From positions 1 through 43,740 of the forward strand of contig CAILVI010000006.1 in the NCBI GenBank assembly GCA_903837595.1: a stretch of 43,740 nucleotides of DNA. The letters are read 5' to 3'. Below the pieces are notes generated by a model. It saw only the letters and a list, made by a program, of their open reading frames with translations, made no database searches and was not told where the DNA came from. A program made the translations under genes and the position numbers. Positions 1-11,615 of the stretch are shown piece after piece. How positions within the stretch are numbered: the first letter of the stretch is position 1; each line of letters starts with the position of its first letter. Source of the DNA: an uncultured Thiodictyon sp. (lineage in GTDB: Bacteria > Pseudomonadota > Gammaproteobacteria > Chromatiales > Chromatiaceae).

Positions 1-243
1 GCCGGTGCCGGCTCGCGTGCCTTGACGGCCGGTGCCGGCTCGCGTGCCCTGGCGGCCGGTGCCGGCTCGCGTGCCTTGGCGACCGGTGCCGGCTCGCGCA
101 CCCTGGCGACCGGTGCCGGCTCGCGCACCTTGGCGACCGGTGCCTGCTCGGATGCGTCGGCAGCCGGCGCCGGCTCGCTTGCCTCGGCGGCCGACGCCGG
201 TTCGCTTGCCTTCGCGACCGACGCCTGCTGGCGACGCTCCTGG
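1..243 (-). repeat. 27-bp in-frame tandem repeat (about 9 copies, runs off the edge)
   Basis: Nine contiguous 27-bp units start at 1, 28, 55, 82, 109, 136, 163, 190 and 217. The five nearest the edge are almost identical and the inner ones more diverged. Each encodes nine residues of the type V/A-A-K/R-V/A-R-E-P-A-P in the tail of the pseudokinase. Because 27 is a multiple of three, copy-number change would keep the frame. Confidence 0.9.
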
Positions 244-2129
244 GCGGGTGTGGCATCCGCCGGCCGCTGGGCGGCCGGCCCCGCTCCCCGCGCAGTGAGT
301 TCGGCCAGCTGGCGCTTCGCCTCCCCCTGGTGCATACAGCCGGCGCCAGTACAGTGTTTCAGGTAGCGCCGATAAGCCGCCAGCGTATTCTCCGTGTGCG
401 CAAGCATGAAGCGTGCGTCATCGTTCAACGCGCGCTGCTGGTCCGCGGTCGCCTGGAGCTTGCCCAGGCCACGGTCGAATGCCCCGTCTATCCGGCTGGC
501 CAGGCGCTGCCTGGCTTCCGCCTCGTGTCGGCAACCGGTGGCGGCGCAGGCGTTCAGATAGGCAAAATAGGCATCACCAGTGTCGGCACGTTGGGCCTTC
601 GCATACTGCTCGTCGTCGCTCTTGGCGTCCCGGCCCGTGACGGCACGCATGGCCTCCTGGGCCTGGGCCTGGTGCCCACACCCGTCAGCCGCGCAGTTCT
701 CCAGATAGTCCCGGTAGGCGGAAGCAACATCCTTACGCAGGGCCATCTCATAGGCCACGTCGTCGCGGTCACGGCGGTCCTGCCCGGGCTCAGCTACCGG
801 TGGTTGTTGGGTCGTCGGCCGTACGGCCAATCCTCGCTCAGACAGATCGTCCGGTCCCAAATCAGCCAGCATGCAGGCATCCAGACAGGCGCGAGAAGGC
901 CCGGTGGGACGCTCTGCCGCAGCCATCGTCCCGGGTACATCGAACCCCTGGGGCTCTTGCCTGGTGCGCTCCCACCAGACGAATGCGCAGCCGATCCCGA
1001 GCACCAAGACCCAAGACAACCAGCTGCCCCAGGTGCGCAAAGGTCGCGGCGGTTTCCACGGGGGTATCGGTGCTGGCCGTATCCACGCAGCTGCCGGTAT
1101 GTCCATGCTGCTGACTGCCGGCGTCGGGGTGGATGGGGGAGGCACCGCCGCGGCCCCACCGGCCAGGAGCGACTGGAACTCTTGGGCGCTCTGCAGGCGC
1201 AGTTGCGGACTCTGGGCTAGGGCCGCACCGATGGTCTCACTCAAGGCCGCAGTGACCCCGAAATCGGCCGCAGGTTGGAGGGTATCGTGTTCCTCGCGAT
1301 CGGTCGCGGCCGGCGGGATGGTACCGGTGACCATCTGATAGAGGACGGCGGCGACGGCATAGATGTCGGTCCACGGGCCCTGGGCCGCCGTGCCATGATA
1401 TTGCTCGAACGGCGCATAGCCCGCGCTGAGGACCGCGGAGAGGTGGCCGCGACGCTCACCAATGGCTTGGCGGGCGGCACCGAAGCCGATCAGGAGCGGG
1501 CTCAGGCCGCCGGACTCCAGATGCACCAGATAGATATGCGCAGGCTTGATATCGCCGTGTAGGGCACCCTTGGCGTGGAGCACCCGCAACCCCGCCAGGA
1601 GCGGCAGCAACAATTGCTTGGCCTGCTCCTCCGACAGACGCCCGCCCTTGCACTGAAGGTAGTCGGCGAGCGAGAACCCCTGGTAATAGTCCATGACCAC
1701 ATAGGCGGTGCAGTTGGCCTTGAAGAGCTGGCGAACGCGCGCGAGGCTAGGATGGTGGAGTTGGGCCAGGACGCTTGCCTGGCGCCGGAATTGCTCCAAC
1801 CCGAACCTGAACGCCACCCCATCCTCCAGCGAATGGCACGCGACGCTCACCCCGTCGGCCGCCCGCCCGGCCAGTTCCCGGGGCAGATACTCCCTGATCG
1901 CCACGCAGGCCTCGAGATTGAGATCCCAGCACAGATAGCTGATGCTGAACGCGCCTGGATCAACCAACACCCGCCCGACGACGAACTGCCCGTTGAGCAG
2001 CATACGCTGCGGCAGCAGCAGCGGGCTGCGCTGGGCCATCTCGTCATAGCCACAGCGCGGACAGGGGTTGGCCCGGCCTTTTTCGGCGAAACAGCCGGGG
2101 CAGCGGGTCGCATGAGCAGGTGCGGTCAT
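1..2129 (-). CDS. Membrane-anchored Ser/Thr pseudokinase, C-terminus beyond window edge
   Basis: The gene starts at the ATG at 2129, with GAGGA 10 nt upstream exactly as in its paralog at 6142, and runs open off the left edge (at least 709 codons). Domain order: N-terminal zinc ribbon (Cys10, 13, 23, 26), kinase fold (about 40-320), one membrane segment, three TPR-like modules carrying a Cys-x4-Cys-x-His signature, then a 9-residue tandem repeat at the edge. Aligned without gaps to the paralog, it has lost the residues that make a kinase work: VAIK Lys79 is Arg, alpha-C Glu117 is Gln, HRD is HGD, catalytic-loop Asn198 is His, and DFG Asp215 is Gly. The glycine loop is also degraded. The frame has no stops, so this looks like a maintained non-catalytic scaffold or regulator rather than a decaying gene. 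That role is inference. Confidence 0.85.
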   Translation of the reverse strand, partial: MTAPAHATRCPGCFAEKGRANPCPRCGYDEMAQRSPLLLPQRMLLNGQFVVGRVLVDPGAFSISYLCWDLNLEACVAIREYLPRELAGRAADGVSVACHSLEDGVAFRFGLEQFRRQASVLAQLHHPSLARVRQLFKANCTAYVVMDYYQGFSLADYLQCKGGRLSEEQAKQLLLPLLAGLRVLHAKGALHGDIKPAHIYLVHLESGGLSPLLIGFGAARQAIGERRGHLSAVLSAGYAPFEQYHGTAAQGPWTDIYAVAAVLYQMVTGTIPPAATDREEHDTLQPAADFGVTAALSETIGAALAQSPQLRLQSAQEFQSLLAGGAAAVPPPSTPTPAVSSMDIPAAAWIRPAPIPPWKPPRPLRTWGSWLSWVLVLGIGCAFVWWERTRQEPQGFDVPGTMAAAERPTGPSRACLDACMLADLGPDDLSERGLAVRPTTQQPPVAEPGQDRRDRDDVAYEMALRKDVASAYRDYLENCAADGCGHQAQAQEAMRAVTGRDAKSDDEQYAKAQRADTGDAYFAYLNACAATGCRHEAEARQRLASRIDGAFDRGLGKLQATADQQRALNDDARFMLAHTENTLAAYRRYLKHCTGAGCMHQGEAKRQLAELTARGAGPAAQRPADATPAQERRQQASVAKASEPASAAEASEPAPAADASEQAPVAKVREPAPVARVREPAPVAKAREPAPAARAREPAPAVKAREPAP

Positions 2130-2262
2130 CGACTGATCGTCCTCGGTGATGGTGGGCGCCGTGGCCTCAGGCAGATCTAGCCCAAGCTTTAGAGCACCTA
2201 TATTCTCCGGCCCTGCCAATCACCGCAGCAGTCCCGATGCGGACGGGTATCGATCCTTCGGA

Positions 2263-2853
2263 CTATGGAACCGCCGCCGACCAGAGGAACCGCTCGCCAC
2301 AGAAGGGGACGAAGAGCAGCGTGGTCGCACCCAACTCGATCTGGTCATAGGGCTTCAGTTCGACAAAGCCGGCCACCTCCTCGTCGTTCACGTAGACCAG
2401 GCCGCGGCTCTCGCCCGCGGCGATTCGGAAGGTGTGGCGCCTGGGGTTGTAGCTCAGCACCGCGTGGGTCTCGTGGCTGATACCGCGGTCACCGGCGATG
2501 GCGATGTCCATGGCCGGCCCGCGGCCGATGAAATTGCGCTCGGTGTGAATGCGGTAGTCCCGGCCGCGATCCGGGCCTGAGATACAGACCAGCCAACCTA
2601 CCACCGGATCAATGACGCTGGGCCGCTGGTTCCAGACCGCAGCCGTCGCACCCTCCACCGGGGTGCGATGCTCATGCAGCGGCGCGTCGGTGCGCGTCCG
2701 GTCCAGATTGCCCATTGCCCCGGCGTCACCCGCGGACCGGTTGGTATCGTGGGGCCGGGCGGCACTGATCTCTACGGCGATCCCGCAATAGGGGCAGGCC
2801 GAGGTCTCGTCCGGATCGTAGAAGTGGCCATTGCCGCAGGGAGTCATTGCCAT
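2263..2853 (-). CDS. Zinc-ribbon FHA-domain protein
   Basis: A 196-residue soluble protein. The N-terminus has a probable zinc ribbon (Cys6, Cys20, Cys23 with a nearby His10), followed by a low-complexity linker to about residue 78. A forkhead-associated domain fills about 82-185, with the hallmark GR at 110-111, Ser126 and His130 in the S-x-x-x-H signature, and Asn156 in the VND turn. FHA domains bind phosphothreonine peptides, so the protein probably reads phosphorylation by the neighbouring kinase. It lies between the intact kinase (upstream, 3302-6142) and the pseudokinase (downstream, 1-2129), all on the minus strand. The 448-bp upstream gap suggests its own promoter, and the 133-bp gap to the pseudokinase allows co-transcription. 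Domain call firm; partner inferred. Confidence 0.9.
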   Translation of the reverse strand: MAMTPCGNGHFYDPDETSACPYCGIAVEISAARPHDTNRSAGDAGAMGNLDRTRTDAPLHEHRTPVEGATAAVWNQRPSVIDPVVGWLVCISGPDRGRDYRIHTERNFIGRGPAMDIAIAGDRGISHETHAVLSYNPRRHTFRIAAGESRGLVYVNDEEVAGFVELKPYDQIELGATTLLFVPFCGERFLWSAAVP

Positions 2854-3301
2854 GGTGCGCCTCGTTTGGAGTTGAGTTGAGCCGTAAGTGAACGCCGATC
2901 ATCAAAATGCTGATCTTCCGGCGCACGCTGTGCGGTTATCGGCTCTTCAGGGCTTACAGGAGTCAAAAAAATACTTCAAAATCAGCGTACGACTCGCCGA
3001 CACTCTCCAGATCTTCGGACGATCATGTAATTAACACATATTTTAACCTACTGAGCCACCACAGCGCGATACCCTCGGGGCCTTGAACAGCGCCCCATCA
3101 CCGCCGGCGACAGACCATTCCAGCGTCCGCTGGCGTCGGCGGGCATCGCGCTGGCCCTCTTTATCAGCCCCGGCAGGCCTGGCGAGCCTCGGCTGCACTC
3201 ATAATAGCGCGGTCTGGGCAGTGATGAGGCCCATCGCGGCAGCGGCCGGCCCAGGCGTCTTCCATGCCAGCCATCGGCGCCCGATGGACAAGCACATGCC
3301 C
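2854..3301. other. Intergenic region upstream of the FHA gene
   Basis: I find no supportable gene in these 448 bases. The part from about 2960 to 3050 is distinctly AT-rich compared with its surroundings and probably holds the FHA gene promoter. A TTGACT on the minus strand (plus-strand 2961-2966) could be a -35 box, but no convincing -10 at standard spacing follows. Confidence 0.4.
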
Positions 3302-6142
<2,841 letters not shown>

Positions 6143-6304
6143 CGCCTGATAGTCCTCAATGATGGTGGGAGCCTTGGCCCCACATATCCTAGCCGAAATC
6201 AACCCATGGTAGGGACATCCCGCGGCCCTGAGGCACCGCCCGGTCAGTCAACGACGCGCGCTCGACGAGGCCATCGCGGGGGAAAACCGCTCCCACGTCG
6301 CTCA

Positions 6305-6850
6305 TCAGGGCGGACCAACCTCCTCCGGAGAGACCTCGGCCGGCCCACTGCCAGTCGCGCCGGGGTCCATCGGCGCACCGTCGCTCACGGGTGCGTCAAC
6401 TGGTACGGGTGGCGCCCGGCGGGCGAAGAGCCCGCTCGGGATCAGCAACAGGGCGAGGATGAGCAGGCCATGGGTGTCCGGGTCCAGCGACACGCGACCC
6501 GCGGGCAGGGTGTAGGCCAGCGCGGCGGCGAGCAGGGCTAGACCCAACAACATCGGCCAACCCGGCAGCCCCATGTCGCGGATGCGCTTGACGAGCAGGT
6601 TCAACTGGGCCAGGACGAAGAGCAGGCAGCAGAGCCCCAGCAGGGCCGCCACGGGTGGGCCAAAGTGCCCCAACAGCCAGCCCCAGGCCGCGGTCGGGCC
6701 ATCGAAGAGCAGGGGCTCGGCCAACCCAATGCCGAAGGCGATGCCAACCCCATAGAGGACCGCCAGGACCCAGAGCAGCACCCAGAATCCGAGAAACGGG
6801 AGCCGGGCCAGGCGCCCCTGCCGCAGGCCGCCGAAAAAGGCGCTAAACAT
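6305..6850 (-). CDS. DUF805-like integral membrane protein
   Basis: A 181-residue protein with about four hydrophobic segments in the first 150 residues and a Pro/Gly-rich hydrophilic tail. The N-terminal G-R-x-x-R-x-x-F motif and the internal R-I-R-D-M-G-x-P-G-W loop are typical of DUF805 (YhaH-like) membrane proteins of unknown function. It follows yggT by 27 nt and is the last gene of the minus-strand cluster rph-rdgB-yggS-proC-yggT. I can assign only inner-membrane location. Confidence 0.75.
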   Translation of the reverse strand: MFSAFFGGLRQGRLARLPFLGFWVLLWVLAVLYGVGIAFGIGLAEPLLFDGPTAAWGWLLGHFGPPVAALLGLCCLLFVLAQLNLLVKRIRDMGLPGWPMLLGLALLAAALAYTLPAGRVSLDPDTHGLLILALLLIPSGLFARRAPPVPVDAPVSDGAPMDPGATGSGPAEVSPEEVGPP

Positions 6851-6877
6851 CGTAGCCCCACAAGGTGCCCGCGGCCA

Positions 6878-7447
6878 TCAGAAGGGACTCCCGGTCAGCC
6901 ATTTGAGCGGGGGCAGCAGGAGCATCTGTAGCACGACCAAGGCGATCATGACCACCATGGGCGACAGATCGATCCCGCTCACCGGCGGCAGGGCGCGTTG
7001 CGCCGGGCGCAGCAGTGGGTCGGTCAGACGCGCCAGCAGTCCGACGACCGGATTGTAGGGGTCGGGATTGATCCAACTGAGCAGCGCCCGGATCAGCACC
7101 GCGAACAAGGCAATGTTGATGACCAACTCGAGCAGGGCCGGGAAGGACCAGATCAGGGACCCGAGCGGATTGGCCCCGAGCAACAGGGCCAGCAGGGCCA
7201 GTTCCACCGTCTGTAGCAGCCAGGCCAGCACCAGGGATGCGGTATCCATGCCGCCGAGGCTCGGAATCACCTGGCGCAGTGGGGTAAGCACCGGGGAGGT
7301 CACGCGCACGATGAACTGGGAGAAGGGGTTGTAGAAGTCCGCCCGCACCCATTGCAGCAGAAAGCGCAGCAGCACCAGCGTGATATAGACCCCGAACAGG
7401 GTCTGGATCAGGAACACCAAGGGATTGAGCAGGTAGGCCGAGCTCAT
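6878..7447 (-). CDS. yggT: YggT family membrane protein
   Basis: A 189-residue protein with two repeats of the YGGT pattern (hydrophobic helix, then W-I-N/R-x-D-x-Y-N-P followed by I-x-x-x-T-x-P-x-L-x-P). The second copy lies around residues 120-150. YggT proteins are small inner-membrane proteins; their exact role is unsettled, with links to osmotic stress and, in relatives, to membrane organisation near cell division. The ATG overlaps the proC stop (ATGA), so translation is coupled. The proC-yggT order is conserved in many gammaproteobacteria. Confidence 0.9.
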   Translation of the reverse strand: MSSAYLLNPLVFLIQTLFGVYITLVLLRFLLQWVRADFYNPFSQFIVRVTSPVLTPLRQVIPSLGGMDTASLVLAWLLQTVELALLALLLGANPLGSLIWSFPALLELVINIALFAVLIRALLSWINPDPYNPVVGLLARLTDPLLRPAQRALPPVSGIDLSPMVVMIALVVLQMLLLPPLKWLTGSPF

Positions 7448-8277
7448 GACGACTCCTCCAGCAGGGTCCGGGAGATCTCGGCGGCGCGCTCCCGGGCGGC
7501 GTGGGCGGCCCGACCGACCAGGGCGCGCAATCCAGCTTCCTCGAAGACGGCCAGCGCACTCGCGGTAGTACCACCCGGGGAGGTCACCTGCTCACGCAGC
7601 CGCGCCGGTGATGAGGCGTTCTCCACCGCCATGCGCGCGGCGCCCAGGGCGGTCTGGATCGTCAGCAGGCGGGCCGTCTCGGCGTCCAGGCCCAGGTCGA
7701 TCCCGGCCTGTTCCAGGGCCTCCATCAACAGAAAGAAATAGGCCGGACCACTCCCGGAGATAGCGGTGACGGCGTCGATCTGCGCCTCGTCATCCACCCA
7801 GCGGATGAGTCCGGCCGCACGCAGGATGGTCTCGGCCCGGTTGCGCCCGTCCTCGCTGACCTCAGGGCTCGCGTGCATCCCGATGGCCCCGGTCTGGACC
7901 ATGGCCGGGGTGTTGGGCATGGTGCGCACCACCGGCACCGGCGAACCGAGCCAGGTCTGGATGGCCGTCTCCGTGACCCCGGCCATGATCGAGATCACCA
8001 GTGGGCCGAGCTCAGAGACCAGGCTGCCGATCTCCCGGCACACGGCCGGGGCCAGTTGCGGCTTGACGCACAGGACCAGGGTGGCCGCATCCGCGATGGC
8101 CTGCCGATTGCTTTCATAGGTACGCACACCGAAGCGTTCCGTCAGATCCCGGCGCCGGGCCGCGTCCGGCTCGGCGACGCGGATGGACGCGGGAGGAAAG
8201 CCGTCGGCGAGCAGGCCGGCGAGCAGACTGCTCGCCATGTTGCCGCCGCCGATGAAGGCGATACTGGGTTTGCTCAT
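7444..8277 (-). CDS. proC: Pyrroline-5-carboxylate reductase
   Basis: A 277-residue cytosolic enzyme for the last step of proline synthesis, reducing pyrroline-5-carboxylate to L-proline with NAD(P)H. The N-terminal Rossmann motif is I-A-F-I-G-G-G-N-M-A (residues 6-15). The conserved V-R-x-M-P-N-T-P signature sits near 118-125, and the C-terminal dimerisation helix contains the family's S-P-G-G-T-T-A signature near 245-252. Length is normal. It overlaps yggT by 4 nt downstream and lies 85 nt after yggS. proA, an earlier enzyme of the same pathway, is at 28264-29538. Confidence 0.97.
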   Translation of the reverse strand: MSKPSIAFIGGGNMASSLLAGLLADGFPPASIRVAEPDAARRRDLTERFGVRTYESNRQAIADAATLVLCVKPQLAPAVCREIGSLVSELGPLVISIMAGVTETAIQTWLGSPVPVVRTMPNTPAMVQTGAIGMHASPEVSEDGRNRAETILRAAGLIRWVDDEAQIDAVTAISGSGPAYFFLLMEALEQAGIDLGLDAETARLLTIQTALGAARMAVENASSPARLREQVTSPGGTTASALAVFEEAGLRALVGRAAHAARERAAEISRTLLEESS

Positions 8278-8362
8278 AAGGGTCCCGTGGTGTCACGGTC
8301 CGCGTGGACCGTTGGAAGATGCTGCCGGCCCGCGTGCCGCGCCGTTGGGGGGTCAGACGCGA

Positions 8363-9088
8363 TTAGTGGGCCGCGTTGTTATTATACGGGCGCGCCCCGA
8401 AGATCGCCGTGCCGATCCGCACCAGGGTTGCCCCCTCCAGGACGGCCGCCTCCAAGTCGTCGGACATGCCCATGGACAGGCAGTCGAGTGGGTGTTCGGG
8501 GGTGGCTAGCCGGTCGCGCAGCAGGCGCAGCTCCCGCAACGACTCCCGCTGGAGGCGCACATCGGCGCCGGGGGCCGGCAACGTCATGAGGCCCATGACC
8601 TGCAACCCGGGCAATCCGAGGCAGGCCGCGAGCAGGTCCGCGACGGCCGCGGGCACGACCCCGCCCTTGCTCGCCTCGCCGCTCGTGTTGACCTGCAGGC
8701 AGACCTTGAGCGGCGGCCGCTCGGCCGGGCGCTGATCACTCAAACGCCGCGCATGCCCCAAGTCCGCCAGCCCGTGGACCCAGTCGAAGTGCGCCGCAAT
8801 CGGGCGCGTCTTGTTGGTCTGGATACGCCCGATGAAGTGCCATTCGATGGCCAGATCGCAAAGCCCCGCCTGCTTGTCCAGGGCCTCCTGGACATAACTC
8901 TCGCCGAAGGCGCGCTGCCCCGCCTGCCAGGCGGCACGCACGGCGTCGGCACCCTGGTGTTTGCTCACCGCGATCAGACCGACTGCATCGGGCGGGCGGC
9001 CGGCGTCCAGGGTCGCCGCCAGAATGCGGGCGCGAACCGCGGCGAGGCGGGCAGGGATTGAATCGATCGGGGATGGGCAAGCGGTCAT
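8363..9088 (-). CDS. yggS: YggS/PROSC family PLP homeostasis protein
   Basis: A 241-residue protein of the alanine-racemase-like TIM-barrel family that binds pyridoxal 5'-phosphate and buffers its level; it is not known as a catalyst. The PLP lysine is Lys43 in A-V-S-K-H. The family motifs W-H-F-I-G-x-x-Q-x-N-K, V-N-x-x-x-E-x-x-K-x-G and S-M-G-M-S-x-D all appear. The ATG at 9088 shares its A with the rdgB stop codon (TGATG). A TTG just upstream is possible but unnecessary. It sits directly upstream of proC, as in many proteobacteria. Confidence 0.95.
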   Translation of the reverse strand: MTACPSPIDSIPARLAAVRARILAATLDAGRPPDAVGLIAVSKHQGADAVRAAWQAGQRAFGESYVQEALDKQAGLCDLAIEWHFIGRIQTNKTRPIAAHFDWVHGLADLGHARRLSDQRPAERPPLKVCLQVNTSGEASKGGVVPAAVADLLAACLGLPGLQVMGLMTLPAPGADVRLQRESLRELRLLRDRLATPEHPLDCLSMGMSDDLEAAVLEGATLVRIGTAIFGARPYNNNAAH

Positions 9089-9699
9089 CAACGACCGTCC
9101 AGCAGATGATGTAACTGGCGCAGCGCCTGGCCGCGGTGGCTTAGGCGGTTCTTTTCGGCCGGGTCCAGTTCGGCAGCGGTGCAGCCGTGGGTGGGGACCA
9201 GGAAGATCGGGTCATAGCCAAAGCCCTGCTCGCCGCGCGGTGCGCGCAGGATCAGGCCCTCCCAGGTTCCCTGGCAGATCAGTGGCGTGGGGTCCTGCGG
9301 GTGACGCAGATACACCAGCACGCACTGATAGCGTGCGGTGCGTTCGCCGTCCGCCACGGCGTCGAGCTCGTGCAGCAGTTTCTTGAGATTGTCCGCGTCC
9401 GTGGCCCCTGCACCGGCATAGCGGGCGGAGTAGATCCCGGGGGCACCGTGCAGGGCGTCCACCTCGATGCCGGAGTCGTCGGCCAGGGCCGCGAGCCCAC
9501 TGTGGGCCGCGGCATGACGGGCCTTGAGGATGGCATTCTCCACAAAGGTGAGGCCGGTCTCCGCCACCTCCGGCGCCCCGGTCTCCGCCTGGGAGATCAC
9601 CCGGATGCGAGCGTCGGCGAGCAGCTGACTGAACTCGCGCACCTTACCCGGGTTGTTACTGGCGAGCACGATGAACTCGCCGCGGTGTGATCGGGTCAT
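9088..9699 (-). CDS. rdgB: Non-canonical purine NTP pyrophosphatase (dITP/XTPase)
   Basis: A 203-residue Ham1/RdgB protein that hydrolyses dITP, ITP and XTP to the monophosphate, keeping deaminated purines out of DNA and RNA. Visible signatures: L-A-S-N-N-P-G-K near residue 12, A-D-D-S-G-I near 73, and G-F-G-Y-D-P-I-F near 157. Its start lies 2 nt after the rph stop and its stop overlaps the yggS start, so the three genes are tightly packed and probably co-translated. Length is normal. Confidence 0.96.
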   Translation of the reverse strand: MTRSHRGEFIVLASNNPGKVREFSQLLADARIRVISQAETGAPEVAETGLTFVENAILKARHAAAHSGLAALADDSGIEVDALHGAPGIYSARYAGAGATDADNLKKLLHELDAVADGERTARYQCVLVYLRHPQDPTPLICQGTWEGLILRAPRGEQGFGYDPIFLVPTHGCTAAELDPAEKNRLSHRGQALRQLHHLLDGR

Positions 9700-9701
9700 C
9701 G

Positions 9702-10418
9702 TCAGATCCCAAGTGCCTGGCGTTGCAGGTCATGGAGTTGGCGAATCCCATAGCCCCCCAGTTCCAGCAGCCCATCCAATTCGGCGCGCGTGAAGGCGGC
9801 ACCCTCGGCGGTGCCCTGGATCTCGATAAAGCGCCCCTCGGCGTCCATCACCAGGTTCATGTCGGTATGGGCATTGCTGTCCTCCGCGTAGTCCAGGTCG
9901 AGAACCGCCTCCGCCTCGTAGATCCCCACCGAGACCGCCGCCACCTGGGTGCGCAGGGGATCGACGGTGAGTGTCCCGGCGGCGCGTAGGCCGGCCAGGG
10001 CATCGTAGAGCGCCACCCAGGCGCCGGTGATGGAGGCGGTCCGGGTACCACCGTCGGCCTGAAGCACATCGCAATCAAAGGTGAGGGTGCGCTCACCCAG
10101 CGCCCCCAGATCCACCGCGGCACGCAGTGAGCGCCCGATCAGGCGCTGGATCTCCAGGGTCCGACCACCCTGCTTGCCGCGCGCCGCCTCCCGCGGGCTG
10201 CGCTCATGGGTGGCGCGCGGCAACATGCCGTATTCGGCGGTGATCCAGCCCCGGCCCTGGCCCTTCATGAAGGGCGGTACCCGCTCCTCGACGCTCGCGG
10301 TGCAGAGCACCCGGGTGTCACCGAACTCCACCAGTACCGAGCCCTCGGCATGGCGGGTGTAACCGCGGGTGAAACGGATCGGGCGCAGTTCTTCGGGTTG
10401 GCGTGCTGAAGGTCGCAT
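9702..10418 (-). CDS. rph: Ribonuclease PH
   Basis: A 238-residue phosphorolytic 3'-5' exoribonuclease that trims tRNA precursors. The N-terminus shows the family motif R-x-x-x-R-P-x-x-x-x-P around the first 20 residues, followed by [11 protein letters not shown], the [10 protein letters not shown] block, and the phosphate-site R-T-A-S-I-T-G near residue 125. Full length, with no truncation of the kind known in E. coli K-12. It follows a Ser/Thr kinase gene by 27 nt and precedes rdgB by 2 nt. Confidence 0.97.
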   Translation of the reverse strand: MRPSARQPEELRPIRFTRGYTRHAEGSVLVEFGDTRVLCTASVEERVPPFMKGQGRGWITAEYGMLPRATHERSPREAARGKQGGRTLEIQRLIGRSLRAAVDLGALGERTLTFDCDVLQADGGTRTASITGAWVALYDALAGLRAAGTLTVDPLRTQVAAVSVGIYEAEAVLDLDYAEDSNAHTDMNLVMDAEGRFIEIQGTAEGAAFTRAELDGLLELGGYGIRQLHDLQRQALGI

Positions 10419-10445
10419 GGGATGGGGTCTCCGGTGGGGTAGCGG

Positions 10446-11453
10446 TCAATTCGGCCGGTTGGTCGGGGCGCGCGTGCGGTCCGGCCCGCGCTGGGACGGG
10501 GCCAGGCCTGACAATTCGGACTGTGGGAGGCTGCCGATTTGACGGGTCAGCGCGTTGAGCAGTTCGCGCGCGTCTTGGGGGCGCTTGGCGGGGTCCATGG
10601 CCATGGCCCAGTCTACCGCCTCCAACAGGTAGGCAGGATAGCGATTCTTGAGCTCGACCACGGCGGGGACCAGCGGGTCGTGTGGGCGGCGCTCGATTGA
10701 GGGCGGCGGCGTGCAGCCATCCATACAGGTACGCAGGCTGGCCCCCACGGCATAGACATCGGTCCAGGGACCCACATTACCGCTGCGGTAATATTGTTCC
10801 ACCGGCGAGTAGCCGGAGGTGATCACCTGGCCCCCGCGGGCCCGCCCGCGACTCAACGGATGCACGGCGCCCAAGTCCAGGAGCAGGGGTTGGCGGCTGC
10901 GGCCATCGCCGTAGCGCAGGTGAATGTTCCCGGGCTTGACGTCGAGGTGGAGCATCTGGCGTTTGTGCAGCAGGGCCAGTGCGTCGAGCACCGGCAGAAA
11001 AACATCCAGGATAAAGGTGGTGCTCAAGCCACCACCGCGCTCAAGGATATAAGCCCCGAGGTTGCGCCCGCGCTCGTTGGGCATCACCAGATAGGCGGTC
11101 TGGTTGGCGAGGAAAAAGGCCAGTACACGCACGATATTCGGGTGTTTCAGCGATGCCAGTGCCTTGACCTCCAGGAAGAACAGCTTGCGCCCGCGGTAGA
11201 GGTCCTCGGTGTATTTCGCCTCCATGGGAACCACCCACCCACGCTGGTTGCGGCGGGCGATCTTCTGGGGCATGAACTCCTTGATCACCACCTCGTCTCC
11301 GGTCTCGTCGATCTGCGCGAGATAGATCAGGCTGAAACCGCCCTTGCCGATGGTCTCCAGGACCCGATAGCCGCCGAGCAGGGTGCCGGGCGGCAGGCTT
11401 TCGCGGACAGTCGACAGGGTGCTACGCGGCGGGCTTTCGCGGGAGGCGGACAT
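10446..11453 (-). CDS. Soluble Ser/Thr protein kinase
   Basis: A 335-residue Hanks-type kinase with no membrane segment. The domain spans about 28-310: glycine loop G-K-G-G-F-S (36-41), beta-3 Lys58, catalytic loop H-L-D-V-K-P-G-N (169-176, Leu replacing the Arg of HRD), D-L-G in place of DFG (193-195), and an activation segment ending S-P-V-E-Q-Y. The non-RD loop suggests activity not controlled by the usual activation-loop phosphorylation. The C-terminus is a short basic, proline-rich tail. It is the first gene of the rph-rdgB-yggS-proC operon (27-nt gap) and diverges from yicC, so it may be regulated together with RNA and nucleotide maintenance genes. That link is inference. Confidence 0.92.
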   Translation of the reverse strand: MSASRESPPRSTLSTVRESLPPGTLLGGYRVLETIGKGGFSLIYLAQIDETGDEVVIKEFMPQKIARRNQRGWVVPMEAKYTEDLYRGRKLFFLEVKALASLKHPNIVRVLAFFLANQTAYLVMPNERGRNLGAYILERGGGLSTTFILDVFLPVLDALALLHKRQMLHLDVKPGNIHLRYGDGRSRQPLLLDLGAVHPLSRGRARGGQVITSGYSPVEQYYRSGNVGPWTDVYAVGASLRTCMDGCTPPPSIERRPHDPLVPAVVELKNRYPAYLLEAVDWAMAMDPAKRPQDARELLNALTRQIGSLPQSELSGLAPSQRGPDRTRAPTNRPN

Positions 11454-11615
11454 GGTATCGAACGCCGAACCTCGTTGCTATCTTGGGGGCACGGTAAGGG
11501 GCAGCCGGGCGGGACCTGCCCGGCCCGCATGGCCCATCGTCCGGACCCGGCCGCGGGTATGATAGCGTTAACCGTGTCGGTAATCTCCGCCGCCCACCAC
11601 CTGAGGCACTTTCGG

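Noticed and set aside
1-243. CRISPR-like array
   Set aside because: The 27-bp units are contiguous without spacers and are in frame in a protein; tandem minisatellite instead.
10794-11615. Long upstream extension of yicC
   Set aside because: The plus-strand frame is open here only because it lies opposite the kinase gene; the family N-terminus starts at 11616.
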